Positions 25,498 to 33,907 of a DNA stretch of 64,000 nt are shown here, piece after piece. The DNA is taken from assembly GCA_949840775.1 (NCBI GenBank), contig CATKXO010000006.1:1-64000 (forward strand), read 5' to 3'. Both the position numbers and the translations under genes were made by a program. Each line of letters starts with the position of its first letter. Within the stretch, counting starts at the first letter, position 1. The notes under the pieces were generated by a model, which did no database searches, was not told the DNA's origin, and saw only the letters and a program-made list of their open reading frames with translations. The stretch comes from an uncultured bacterium. Its GTDB lineage: Bacteria; Bacillota; Clostridia; Oscillospirales; Oscillospiraceae.

Positions 25498-26463
25498 TCA
25501 GCCGGCAACGATATCCTTGTACTCGTTGACGATGCTCTTCACGTTGTCAATGTGAGCTTCCACGTCTTCCACAGACATGGTGTCCACCTCCAGCAGCATA
25601 GTGTCATGCAGCCAGTCGGCCACCTCCTGGTCGGCCAGAATCTTGCCGTAGAGTTCCTTCAGCTCCTTCACCTTGGCCTCGTCGGTGCCGGCCCGGGCCA
25701 TGACGAAACAGCGGTTGCGGAAGTAGGGGTAGCCATGCTGGCCCACACCCTCCACGCCCTCAAAGGGGCCGTTGGCGATGTCGTTCTCGTCAAAGGCGCA
25801 CACCACGGTCACGCCCTTCTGCTGGTAGGTCTCCAGAATCTGGGACTGGTGGGAGACGGCGAACTGAGTCTCGCCCCGGGCCACGGCCTGGGCGGCCTCA
25901 GCAGCGGACTGGTAAGGAGTGAGCTTCAGTTTGTCGCCCGCGCCCATGGCGCCGAAGAGGGAGGCGGCCAGGAAGGCCTCGGAGCCGGTGGCGCCGTTGA
26001 CGGCCACGCTGATCTCATTGCCCTGGCCCACATAGGACTCCAGGTCAGCGATGCTGTTGATGTTCAGCTCGGCGTCGGCGGAGAGGACAAAGATGGAGGA
26101 ATACAGATTCTCCACAAAGACAAAGTCCTCATAGCCGAACTGCATCTTGTCCGGGTCCAGGATGGAGGTGATGGACAGCAGGCCCTCGCCCACAAACACC
26201 AGCTCGGTATCGTTGGCCTTGGTATCGGCTACCCAGGTATTCACGGTAGCGGCGTCGCCCTTGATTGCCTCGGCCACCAGGGTGATGGTGTCGGAATAGC
26301 TGGTGGACTTGGTGGCGGCCTGCTGGCTCACCATGGCGGCTACGCCGGAGGGGGCCCAGGGACAGGTGACCTTCCAGGTGGCGTTTTTCTTGCCGCCGCA
26401 GGAGGCGAGCAGCCCTATGCACATGGCTCCAACAAGGGCAAGGCTGAGAATCTTCTTTTTCAT
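25498..26463 (-). CDS. TctC-type solute-binding lipoprotein
   Basis: A 321-residue extracytoplasmic receptor. The lipoprotein signal MKKKILSLALVGAMCIGLLA has Cys22 after LLAS. The mature part has the TTT pattern CPWAPSGVAAMV and AVNGATGSEAFLAASLF. AAGGAG selects ATG 26463 over 26469. It is the first gene of the sulfatase operon and should define its substrate, which the sequence does not reveal. Confidence 0.88.
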   Translation of the reverse strand: MKKKILSLALVGAMCIGLLASCGGKKNATWKVTCPWAPSGVAAMVSQQAATKSTSYSDTITLVAEAIKGDAATVNTWVADTKANDTELVFVGEGLLSITSILDPDKMQFGYEDFVFVENLYSSIFVLSADAELNINSIADLESYVGQGNEISVAVNGATGSEAFLAASLFGAMGAGDKLKLTPYQSAAEAAQAVARGETQFAVSHQSQILETYQQKGVTVVCAFDENDIANGPFEGVEGVGQHGYPYFRNRCFVMARAGTDEAKVKELKELYGKILADQEVADWLHDTMLLEVDTMSVEDVEAHIDNVKSIVNEYKDIVAG

Positions 26464-26492
26464 GATCATTCTCCTTTTCCATTTTGTATCAA

Positions 26493-26562
26493 ATGCGGGT
26501 CATGTCGCTTTATCCCGCATCTGTGGTATCCTCAATCTAGCACAACCAACAGCCCGATTCAA
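26493..26562 (-). promoter_or_regulatory. promoter and leader hairpin of the tct-sulfatase operon
   Basis: Leftward TTGAAT (26562-26557), 17-base spacer, TAGATT (26539-26534). The leader contains the inverted repeat ATGCGGG (26493-26499) / CCCGCAT (26514-26520), a possible binding site for the operon's GntR regulator. Bases 26563-26736 show no gene. Confidence 0.65.
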
Positions 26563-26736
26563 CATCTTTCCTTCAAATATGTATAAAGTTGTATGCTCTT
26601 TGTTCGAATTACAAAAACCTGTCTGGAAACCTCGCGTTTTTCATGTGTTTTAAACAAATGATTGGGCAGGAAGTGTGGGATGCTTATCCGTAGAACGAAC
26701 TGTGCCAACCGGATGTGAAAACAGTAGCAGTATGCT

Positions 26737-26829
26737 GGGTCACTAAAACGCGCAGATACGAGCGCGCTTTGTTGTGAGGAGTGTATCTGCGGTTGAAATA
26801 GAGCCAAGGTCTCACGACCTTGGCTCTAT
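26737..26829 (+). repeat. R2 direct repeat, right copy, with hairpin
   Basis: Bases 26737-26798 match 18645-18706 at 54 of 62 positions, in the same orientation, including GGGTCAC from the tRNA-Lys end. Outer stem CGCAGATAC / GTATCTGCG (26751-26791) is perfect. A second hairpin at 26798-26810 / 26817-26829 has a 13-base stem with GAGCCAAG and may end the convergent GH32 transcript. Confidence 0.85.
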
Positions 26830-26836
26830 CATTGTC

Positions 26837-28333
26837 TTACCTCTCTTCACAGTCAAAAACCAGATCATACTTTTCCACGTCGATCACTGCGGAGCCGCCC
26901 GCCTCGAAGGTGATGGCGTCGGCGGACTGCCGGGTGTAGATCACTGCACTGGCCGCCTGTTCGCCGTCATTGACGAAGACCTCCACGCTGAACCGGTCCA
27001 GAATAATCCTCAGCTTAATCTCCCCACCCCGGGGCCGCACCAGGAAGGAGCGGGTGTGGACGATGTCATGGGGCAGGCCGCTGCGGATGCGGTCCAGCTT
27101 GAGGGTGCCCTGGTCGGGGCGGTAACGGATGATGGTCTCGTGCTCCCCGTCCTTGGCCACCCGGATACGGAACCAGCGGTAGAGGTCGGGCCCGGTGGGA
27201 CGGACGGTAACGGTCATGTCCAGCACCCGGCCCCGGACGCCGGGCAGGTTGATCTCCCCGCAGACGGGGATATTTTGATGGACCACCCGAGCTCCCCTGT
27301 AGTGCTCCAGCTCCCGGACCGGGTTTTGAATCAGCCGCCCGTTTTTCACCGTCAGCTCCCGGGGCAGGGTCATCTGGCCAAACCACCGGCAGTTGCAGGG
27401 TTTGGCCTTGGCGGTGTCCCAGTTCTGCATCCAGGCGATCATAATCCGCCGCCCGTCGGGGGATTCCAGCGTCTGGGGGGCGTAGAAGTCCAGCCCGTAG
27501 TCGATGGCCTGGGCTCTCTGCCGGGTGAAGCCCCTGTCCGGGCCGTACTCCCCGATGAGGCAGAGGGTGCCGTTGCCGGCGTGGAACTCCAGGCCCACCG
27601 GGGACATCTCCTGGGGGCTGGTGATGAGCACCTGCCTGCCGTCCAGGGGGAAGAAGTCGGGACACTCCCACATCTTGCCGTACTGATTGCAGCACCGGTC
27701 CAGGGTGCGGACAAATTCCCATTTCAGGCCGTCGGTGCTCCGGTACATCAGGATTGCCCCGCTGCCGTCGGCGGTGCGGTTGCCCACCACGGCGTAAAAG
27801 GTTCCGTCCGGGTCCCGCCACACCTTGGGGTCCCGGAAGTCGATGGTACTGCCTCCCTGGGGCAGGTCCTTGCCGTCCAGAATGGGGTTATCCCCCCATT
27901 TTTCGTAGTTCACCCCGTCCCCGACGGCCACGCACTGGGTCTGGATGTCCTGGAGATAGCCGTCGGCGTTGTGGCCCCGCCGCACGCCGGTGTACAGGAG
28001 AAGCTGCCGCCCGTCGGGCAGCTCCACCGCCCCGCCGGAGAAGCAGCCCGCGCTGTCGTAGTCCTGATCCGGAGCCAGGGCGGCGGGCAGCCGCTCCCAG
28101 TGGAGGAAGTCCCGGGTTTTCAGGTGCCCCCAGTGCATGGGGCCCCACTCGTTGGAGTAGGGGTGGTACTGGTAGAACAGGTGGCACTCCCCCCGGTAGA
28201 AGGAGAAGCCGTTGGGGTCGTTCATCCAGCCGATGGTGGGGGTGGCGTGGAAGGCGGGGCGCTCGCTGTCCGGGATGTGGGGGCCGTACTGGGCCTCGAA
28301 CTCCCGGGCTTTTTGCAATGTTTCACTGGTCAT
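26837..28333 (-). CDS. glycoside hydrolase family 32 (fructosidase/sucrase)
   Basis: A 498-residue enzyme without signal peptide, hydrolysing terminal beta-fructosides (sucrose, fructo-oligosaccharides). Family motifs: WMNDPNG at 36-42 with nucleophile Asp39, FRDPK with the transition-state Asp, and ECPDFF with the acid/base Glu. The C-terminal beta-sandwich contains VFVNDGEQAAS. The long upstream open frame is repeat; ATG 28333 follows GGAGGTG. It is the last gene of an ABC importer operon controlled by the LacI gene at 32269. Confidence 0.93.
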   Translation of the reverse strand: MTSETLQKAREFEAQYGPHIPDSERPAFHATPTIGWMNDPNGFSFYRGECHLFYQYHPYSNEWGPMHWGHLKTRDFLHWERLPAALAPDQDYDSAGCFSGGAVELPDGRQLLLYTGVRRGHNADGYLQDIQTQCVAVGDGVNYEKWGDNPILDGKDLPQGGSTIDFRDPKVWRDPDGTFYAVVGNRTADGSGAILMYRSTDGLKWEFVRTLDRCCNQYGKMWECPDFFPLDGRQVLITSPQEMSPVGLEFHAGNGTLCLIGEYGPDRGFTRQRAQAIDYGLDFYAPQTLESPDGRRIMIAWMQNWDTAKAKPCNCRWFGQMTLPRELTVKNGRLIQNPVRELEHYRGARVVHQNIPVCGEINLPGVRGRVLDMTVTVRPTGPDLYRWFRIRVAKDGEHETIIRYRPDQGTLKLDRIRSGLPHDIVHTRSFLVRPRGGEIKLRIILDRFSVEVFVNDGEQAASAVIYTRQSADAITFEAGGSAVIDVEKYDLVFDCEER

Positions 28334-28355
28334 GGGGGCACCTCCGAAATTGTGT

Positions 28356-28437
28356 TGTAGGGGCCGCCGCCCTCGGCGGCCCGCATATTGCGCACGCATA
28401 TTTTATAGACGGGCCGCCCAGGGGGGCGGCCCCTACA
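28356..28437. repeat. R1 repeat, complete copy
   Basis: TGTAGGGG at one end and CCCCTACA at the other. One inner hairpin is of the CCCTCGGCGG type and the other of the CCCAGGGGGG type. It lies in the 111-base gap between the solute receptor and GH32 genes. Confidence 0.92.
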
Positions 28438-28444
28438 TTTTTGG

Positions 28445-30121
28445 TTACTCCGCCGCGGAGTAGCGGTCGTAGGCGTCCTGGTAGACCTGAATCAGGTCGT
28501 CCATGCCGCACTTCTTGGACAGGTAGGTCTTATACTCCTCCCACTCCTGGTCGGTGGGTCCGCCGTCCCGGAGCCAGAGGCCCTCCCGCTCCTTCACGGC
28601 CGTCTCGAAATCGGTCTTGTGCCAGTCGATGGTCTCCATCTCCATGCCGGTGAAGACGCAGTCCACGGGGTAGAAGGTGGTGTCCTTCACATAGGGCATC
28701 CAGAACTGATCCAGGTCGGTGAGCCGCTCGATGGCCCGGTCCTCCATGTAGAACACGTCACTGTAGTACTCGGCCAGAATCAGCTTGGGGCCGTAGACCT
28801 CGTAGAGGTTGCGCACCTCGCCGGCGCTGCGGTTGTACTGGGAACGGGCCTCGTCCTCGGTGATGGCCAGCCACATGCCCTTGTCGTCCTGGCCGGTGAA
28901 GAACACGCCGATGGGGCCGTATTGCAGCTGTATGACGGTCTCGCCGTCGTACCACTGGTCAAAGAATTTCAGCAGGTTGATGGGGCTCTTGCACTTGTTG
29001 GTGATGCACAGGTCGCCGGACTTGATGGGGGAGCCGGGGCGGATGGTGACGCCGCAGACGCCCTCATACTCCGTCCCCTTGGGCCCGGTGAGGGGCGGCA
29101 GGAAGACGTAGTCCTTGGCGTAGTCCCCCATCAGCTCCTCGATGTACCACCACACGGACACCCCCACATAGCCCTGCTGGCACTTGGCGATGAGCTGGCT
29201 GTCGCTCTGGGAGAACATCTCCACGTCCATCAAGCCCTCCGCGTACCAGTCATGGAAGTAGGTCAGGCAGTCCCGGTAGGCGTCGCTGGCGCAGACAAAT
29301 TCCACCTTGCCGTCGCTTCTCAGATGGATGTCGTTGATGACATCGTTGGGCCAGTTGGTGAAGCCGAAGCCGGAGTAGAAGATATTCTGACCCCAGCACC
29401 ACTCGTCAAAGCCGGTGGTCATAGGAATGGTGGAGCCGGGGGCGTTGCCGTAATATTTGGCGGACATGTCGTTGTCCTGGAAGGCCTTGAGCACGTCGTG
29501 GAGCTCGTCCAGAGAGGTGGGCACCTCCAGCCCCAGGTCGTCCAGCCAGGCCTTGTTAATCATGCTGTACTGGGGGACGGAGAAGATGGAGAACGCCTCG
29601 TCCATAGGGGCGCCGATGCCGGCGGTGGTCATCTGCTCCCCCGAGGGCAGGCCGTAGATCTTGCCGTCCTCCTGGGTGATGGCCGCCCGGATCTCCGGGT
29701 GCTCCTCCAGGATGGCGCACAGGTTGGGCATGATGTCCGGGGTGAGGTAGGGGGTCATGTCCAAAAAGGTGCCGTCGTCCCCGTACCGGGCCAGGTCGTA
29801 GTTGGAGAAGCCCACCCCCATAAAGGCGTCGGGGTACTGGCCGCCGGTGATGCGGATGTTCACCTGCTCGGCCAGGGAGTCGGACATGGTCTCCCAGTTG
29901 ATTTTGACGCCGGCGCTGGCCTGGAGGGCGTCCAGCACCTCGTGACCGTCATAGCCTCTGGACAGGGCGGACATGCCGCCCATGATATCGAACTCGGTCT
30001 GTTCCGTGTTGGGGTTGACCGTACCGTCGTTCACGTTGACCACCAGTCCCCCGCCGCAGCCGGACAGGAGGGACAGGGACAGGGCCGCAGACAGCGCGGC
30101 GGCAAACAGCTTCTTTTTCAT
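28445..30121 (-). CDS. extracellular solute-binding lipoprotein (LplA-like, sugar ABC importer)
   Basis: A 558-residue receptor, large like LplA/YtcQ proteins that serve oligosaccharide importers. The signal is MKKKLFAAALSAALSLSLLS with lipobox Cys22, then VNVNDGTVNPNT. ATG 30121 follows GAGGAGGAAG. It works with the two permeases upstream in the operon. The ATP-binding subunit is absent here, as usual for this class, which shares an MsmK/MsmX-type ATPase encoded elsewhere. Linkage to GH32 suggests a fructose-containing oligosaccharide. Confidence 0.88.
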   Translation of the reverse strand: MKKKLFAAALSAALSLSLLSGCGGGLVVNVNDGTVNPNTEQTEFDIMGGMSALSRGYDGHEVLDALQASAGVKINWETMSDSLAEQVNIRITGGQYPDAFMGVGFSNYDLARYGDDGTFLDMTPYLTPDIMPNLCAILEEHPEIRAAITQEDGKIYGLPSGEQMTTAGIGAPMDEAFSIFSVPQYSMINKAWLDDLGLEVPTSLDELHDVLKAFQDNDMSAKYYGNAPGSTIPMTTGFDEWCWGQNIFYSGFGFTNWPNDVINDIHLRSDGKVEFVCASDAYRDCLTYFHDWYAEGLMDVEMFSQSDSQLIAKCQQGYVGVSVWWYIEELMGDYAKDYVFLPPLTGPKGTEYEGVCGVTIRPGSPIKSGDLCITNKCKSPINLLKFFDQWYDGETVIQLQYGPIGVFFTGQDDKGMWLAITEDEARSQYNRSAGEVRNLYEVYGPKLILAEYYSDVFYMEDRAIERLTDLDQFWMPYVKDTTFYPVDCVFTGMEMETIDWHKTDFETAVKEREGLWLRDGGPTDQEWEEYKTYLSKKCGMDDLIQVYQDAYDRYSAAE

Positions 30122-30137
30122 CGAACTTCCTCCTCTC

Positions 30138-31037
30138 TCAGCCCTTGACGGCCCCGGCCATAAAGCCCTTCTCGAAGTGCTTCTGGACGAAGGGGTAGAT
30201 GACCAGCATGGGCACCGCCGCCACAATCATGGAGCAGAACTTCAGCAGCTCGGTGAGCTTGTTCAGCTCGGCGTAGCCGCCGGAGATGGTGGCCGCCTGA
30301 GAGGCGGAGGCGGAGCTCTTAATCAGGATGTTCCGCATGACCAGGGGCAGGGGGGTGCCCTTGCCGCCCAGATAGATCAGGGCGGTGAACCAATCGTTCC
30401 AGTAGGCCACCATGGAGAACACCACCATCACCGCCATGATGGGCATGGACAGGGGAATCACCACGGAGAAGAAGGTGCGCAGCTTGGAGCAGCCGTCAAT
30501 CTCACTGGCCTCGATGAGGTCGTGGGGGATGGAGTTCTGGAAATAGTTACGGACGATAATCATATTGCCCACCGCCACCCCGCCGGGGAGGAACAGGGAC
30601 CACATGCTGCCCGTCAGGCCGGTGGATTTCACCACCAGGTAGGTGGGGACCAGTCCGCCGCCGAAGTACATGGTAATCAGGAAGAAGATACTCAGCGCCT
30701 TGCGCCCCGGCAGGTCCTTCTGGGCCAGGGGATAGGCGGTGATGTACAGCATGACCACCGAGAAGATGGTGCCGATAACGGTATATTTCACCGAGTTGAG
30801 GAAGCCGGAGACGATGTTCTTCTCCGCGAACACCGCCTTGTAGCCGTCCAGGGTGAAGCCGCTGGGCAGCAGGAAGGTTTTTCCCGCATATACCTCATAG
30901 GGGTCGGAGAAGGAGGCCACCAGCACATAGTACAGCGGGTAGGCCACGATCACAAGGACCACCGCGCAGATAGCCACCAGAATGATGTCGCTGGTCCGCT
31001 CGGACATGCCGGTGGACAGAGATTTTTCCTTTGTCAT
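30138..31037 (-). CDS. carbohydrate ABC permease (LplC/MalG type)
   Basis: A 299-residue inner-membrane subunit with six helices. The ATPase-contact loop reads EASEIDGCSKLRTFFSVVIP (about residues 183-202). The long loop after the first helix, SFSDPYEVYAGKTFLLPSGF, is typical of the LplC group. It is encoded 16 bases before the receptor gene. Confidence 0.92.
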   Translation of the reverse strand: MTKEKSLSTGMSERTSDIILVAICAVVLVIVAYPLYYVLVASFSDPYEVYAGKTFLLPSGFTLDGYKAVFAEKNIVSGFLNSVKYTVIGTIFSVVMLYITAYPLAQKDLPGRKALSIFFLITMYFGGGLVPTYLVVKSTGLTGSMWSLFLPGGVAVGNMIIVRNYFQNSIPHDLIEASEIDGCSKLRTFFSVVIPLSMPIMAVMVVFSMVAYWNDWFTALIYLGGKGTPLPLVMRNILIKSSASASQAATISGGYAELNKLTELLKFCSMIVAAVPMLVIYPFVQKHFEKGFMAGAVKG

Positions 31038-31051
31038 AATTTCCGCCCCCT

Positions 31052-31999
31052 TTACACAAATTCCACGTCCGAGGCTCTGGACGCGATCTTGTTGACGACG
31101 AGCAGCAGAATAATGTTCACCGCCGTGTTGAACAGGCCCACCGCCGTGGAGTAGCTGTACTTGGCGCTCTCAATGCCCTGCTGGTACACATAGACGGCGA
31201 TCACATCGCTGGTGGCCTTGTTCAGGTCGGTCTGGAGCAGCCAGACCTTCTCAAACCCCACGTTCATCAGGCCACCGGCGGCCATAATCAGGTTCAGGAT
31301 GGCCATGGGCAGCAGCTCGGGGATGTCGATGCTGCGGATTCGCTGAAACACCGACGCGCCGTCGATCTTGGCCGCCTCATAGAGGCCGGGGTCCACGTTG
31401 GCCAGGGTGGCCAGGTAGATGATACAGCCCCAGCCGGCGTCCTGCCAGATGCCTGAGGCGATGTAGATGGTGCGGAAGGCGGAGGACTGGGTCAAAAAGT
31501 CGATTTGGGTGCCCAGAATCAGGTTGAGCAGTCCCCCCGAGGGGCTGAGGAAGATGCGGATCATACCGCAGATGACCATAACGGAGATGAAGTGGGGGGC
31601 GTAGAGCACCGTCTGCACCACCCGTTTGAATTTGTGAAACCGGAGCTGGTTGATAATCAGGGACAGGATGATGGGGATGGGGAAGCTCCACAGCAGGCTG
31701 TACAGGCTGATGAGCACCGTGTTCTTAATCATCCGCCAGCAGGTGGGGGAGCTGAAAAAGCGCTGGAACCAGTACCAGCCCACCCACTCGCTGCCCAGAT
31801 AGCCCCGGCTGGCCTTGAAGTCCCGGAAGGCGATCTGGATGCCGTACATGGGGATGTACTTGTAAATAACTGTGAGCACCACGGGGATCAGCAGCAGCGC
31901 GTACAGCTGCCAGTTGTCCATGATCCTCTGACCCAGGCTCTTGCCCGGCCGGGCAAGGGCGGCGGAACCCGCCGCCGAGATGCGTACGCCAGTTTTCAT
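31052..31999 (-). CDS. carbohydrate ABC permease (LplB/MalF type)
   Basis: A 315-residue partner permease with six helices, YIPMYGIQIAFRDFKASRGY near residue 50 and the ATPase-contact loop YEAAKIDGASVFQRIRSIDI near residue 220. It is the first gene of the operon. A GTG at 32008 is possible, but AGGGAG is better placed for ATG 31999. Its promoter carries a probable LacI operator just after the start of transcription. Confidence 0.92.
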   Translation of the reverse strand: MKTGVRISAAGSAALARPGKSLGQRIMDNWQLYALLLIPVVLTVIYKYIPMYGIQIAFRDFKASRGYLGSEWVGWYWFQRFFSSPTCWRMIKNTVLISLYSLLWSFPIPIILSLIINQLRFHKFKRVVQTVLYAPHFISVMVICGMIRIFLSPSGGLLNLILGTQIDFLTQSSAFRTIYIASGIWQDAGWGCIIYLATLANVDPGLYEAAKIDGASVFQRIRSIDIPELLPMAILNLIMAAGGLMNVGFEKVWLLQTDLNKATSDVIAVYVYQQGIESAKYSYSTAVGLFNTAVNIILLLVVNKIASRASDVEFV

Positions 32000-32041
32000 A
32001 TGCGTCACTCCCTATTTCTTTCCTTGTTGCAGTTTTCGATA

Positions 32042-32097
32042 TGAAACGTTACATATTCGTTGCGTTTATGATAGTCCCACATATTATCCCTTGTCAA
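32042..32097 (-). promoter_or_regulatory. promoter and operator of the fructoside ABC-GH32 operon
   Basis: Leftward TTGACA (32097-32092), 18-base spacer, TATCAT (32073-32068). The LacI-type palindrome TGAAACGTTACA at 32042-32053 falls just downstream of the start, where a repressor would block. Confidence 0.8.
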
Positions 32098-32197
32098 CCA
32101 CTTTTTTTCACTTCAAAAAAGATTCTTCCCTTTTTCACAAAACCGGGCGTTTGATTTTGTGCAGTTGGACGATTTACTGGAAATTTCCTCAAAGTAC

Positions 32198-32249
32198 TTG
32201 CAAAATAACGTTTCACGTCTATAATGAAATCATCGGTGAAACATTTCAC
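32198..32249 (+). promoter_or_regulatory. autoregulated promoter of LacI gene
   Basis: TTGCAA at 32198-32203, a 16-base spacer containing the half-site ACGTTTCA, and TATAAT at 32220-32225. GTGAAACATTTCAC at 32236-32249 differs by one base from the perfect palindrome TGAAACGTTTCA in its core. Bases 32098-32197 show no other feature. Confidence 0.8.
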
Positions 32250-32268
32250 GATTTGAGAGGTGAACTCC

Positions 32269-33258
32269 ATGAAACAGCGCGACAGCGCCCCCACCATGAA
32301 GGACGTGGCCCGGGAGGCCGGGGTGGCTCTGGGCACCGTGTCTAAGGTGTTCAACGACATCCCCGTGGGGGAGGATTACCGGAAGCGGGTGGAGGAGGCC
32401 GCCCGGCGGCTGGGCTATCAGGTGAACAGCTACGCCCGGGGGCTGAAAACCAACCGGACCTGCTCGGTGGCCCTGATTCTGCCCGACATCACCCACCCCT
32501 TCTTCTCCGCCCTGGCTCAGGGGGTGTGCTCCGCCCTGGCCGCCCGGGGCTACCGGACCATCCTGTCCATCACCGCCTACGACCCCGAGGCCGAGCAAAA
32601 ATGTATCCAGATGGTCCGGCAGAACAAGGTGGACGGCATCATCGGCCTGACCTACAACCCGGAGCTGGACATCGACCCCCGGCTGCCCTATGTGAGCATC
32701 GACCGCTATTTCAGCCCCAGCGTCCCCTGCGTGGCCTCGGACAACTTCGGTGGGGGCCAGCTGGCGGCGGAGAAGCTGCTGGAGCTGGGGTGTACGCGGC
32801 CCCTGTTCCTGCGCATCGGCTCCAGGGTCCCCGGCGAGTCGGACAAGCGGGGAGACGGCTTTGAATCGGTGTTCCGTCAGCGGGGGATGGTGTGCGCCGC
32901 CTTGCGGCTCAACGACGAGGACGGGCTGGAGCCCATCCGGGACTTTCTGGCCGGGCACATGGGCGGGGGGCGGCTGGATTTCGACGGCATCTTCTGCGTC
33001 AACGACGCCCTGGCGGTCCGCGTCCGGAACTTTTTGACGGCGCTGGGCCTGCGGGTGCCGGAGGACGTGCAGCTCATCGGCTTTGACGGCCTGCGCCACT
33101 TTGCCACCGGGGACTTTTACTGCTCCACCATCGTCCAGCCCGTGGGCCGGCTGGCGGAGACCGGCGTGGACATGCTCCTCCGGGAGGACCGGAGCAACCT
33201 GCCCAGCCTGGTCTGCCTGCCCGTTACCTACGCCCCCGGCGGCACCACAAAGGAGTAA
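32269..33258 (+). CDS. LacI-family transcriptional regulator
   Basis: A 329-residue repressor. The helix-turn-helix and hinge lie at residues about 9-60 (TMKDVAREAGVALGTVSKVFN; RRLGYQVNSYARGL). The sugar-binding core has VALILPDITHPFFS and QLIGFDG. Operator-like sites match on both its own and the divergent importer promoter, so it likely represses the fructoside operon and itself until substrate is present. ATG 32269 is set by GAGAGGTG; a GTG at 32260 is too close to it. Confidence 0.92.
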   Translation: MKQRDSAPTMKDVAREAGVALGTVSKVFNDIPVGEDYRKRVEEAARRLGYQVNSYARGLKTNRTCSVALILPDITHPFFSALAQGVCSALAARGYRTILSITAYDPEAEQKCIQMVRQNKVDGIIGLTYNPELDIDPRLPYVSIDRYFSPSVPCVASDNFGGGQLAAEKLLELGCTRPLFLRIGSRVPGESDKRGDGFESVFRQRGMVCAALRLNDEDGLEPIRDFLAGHMGGGRLDFDGIFCVNDALAVRVRNFLTALGLRVPEDVQLIGFDGLRHFATGDFYCSTIVQPVGRLAETGVDMLLREDRSNLPSLVCLPVTYAPGGTTKE

Positions 33259-33261
33259 AAC

Positions 33262-33312
33262 CCCCTCCGTCACGGCCTGCGGCCGCGCCACCTCCCTCTG
33301 ACGGGGGGAGGC
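33262..33312. repeat. GC-rich palindromic repeat (R3 type)
   Basis: CCCCTCCGTCACGGCC ... CTGACGGGGGGAGG forms an imperfect inverted repeat. Related CTCC...GGAG pieces occur near 3400 and 62230. Such elements are common between genes in this group; no function is visible. Confidence 0.5.
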
Positions 33313-33331
33313 AAAAAGGAAAGGATTTATA

Positions 33332-33907
33332 ATGGCAAGCGAGTATTTGAAGTGGAAATACCGGAACGTCCGGCCCGACCGGCCGGTGGAGCGGACAAAA
33401 AAGCAGCGCCGCCAAACCTGGTGGCACTACCACAAGTGGCATGTGATTCTCGGCGTGGCGGCGTTGTGTATGATCGGTAATCTGGTCTGGCACGCCGTCA
33501 CTCAGGTCCGCCCCGACTACCAGATTGCCTATGTGGCCTCCGCTCCCCTGTCAGAGGAGGAGGCCGCCGCCTGGGAAAGCCGCCTGTCCGCCCTGGGGGC
33601 CGACTGCAACGGGGACGGCAAAATCCTGGTCCGGCTCAACCAGTATCTCTCGGTTCAGGAGGACGCCATGTATACCGCCGCCGGCAGCGTCAAGCTGATG
33701 GCCGACCTGGACTCCTGCGAGAGCTATTTCTTCCTGTTGGGGGACCCGGAGGGCTTTCAGGAGGGCTATGAGGTGCTCCGGGAGGACTGGTTCCCGGTGG
33801 AAAACGGGCTGTATCTGGCCCGGCGGACCTTCTGGGAGGACCGGACCCCAAAGCATATGGCGGACTGCGACGCGCTGTGGGCGCGGTTGTTAGAGGAGGC
33901 GGCGTAA
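33332..33907 (+). CDS. single-pass membrane protein, unknown function
   Basis: A 191-residue protein. The N-terminus is basic (SEYLKWKYRNVRPDRPVERT), then WWHYHKWHVILGVAALCMIG with one transmembrane helix at about 37-55. An exported domain follows with ADCNGDGKILVRLNQY (about 89-104). The NGDGK loop resembles a calcium site but stands alone. Genes starting with this WWHYHKWH pattern recur in Clostridia as hypothetical proteins. It is immediately followed by a lipoprotein gene, probably in one unit. Confidence 0.65.
   Translation: MASEYLKWKYRNVRPDRPVERTKKQRRQTWWHYHKWHVILGVAALCMIGNLVWHAVTQVRPDYQIAYVASAPLSEEEAAAWESRLSALGADCNGDGKILVRLNQYLSVQEDAMYTAAGSVKLMADLDSCESYFFLLGDPEGFQEGYEVLREDWFPVENGLYLARRTFWEDRTPKHMADCDALWARLLEEAA

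Noticed and set aside
26559-26807. An 82-codon leftward open frame upstream of the tct operon
   Set aside because: It overlaps the operon promoter side and the R2 repeat and has no family character; treated as intergenic.
33332-33907. NGDGK motif as a dockerin or EF-hand
   Set aside because: A single short loop without the second repeat or flanking helices.
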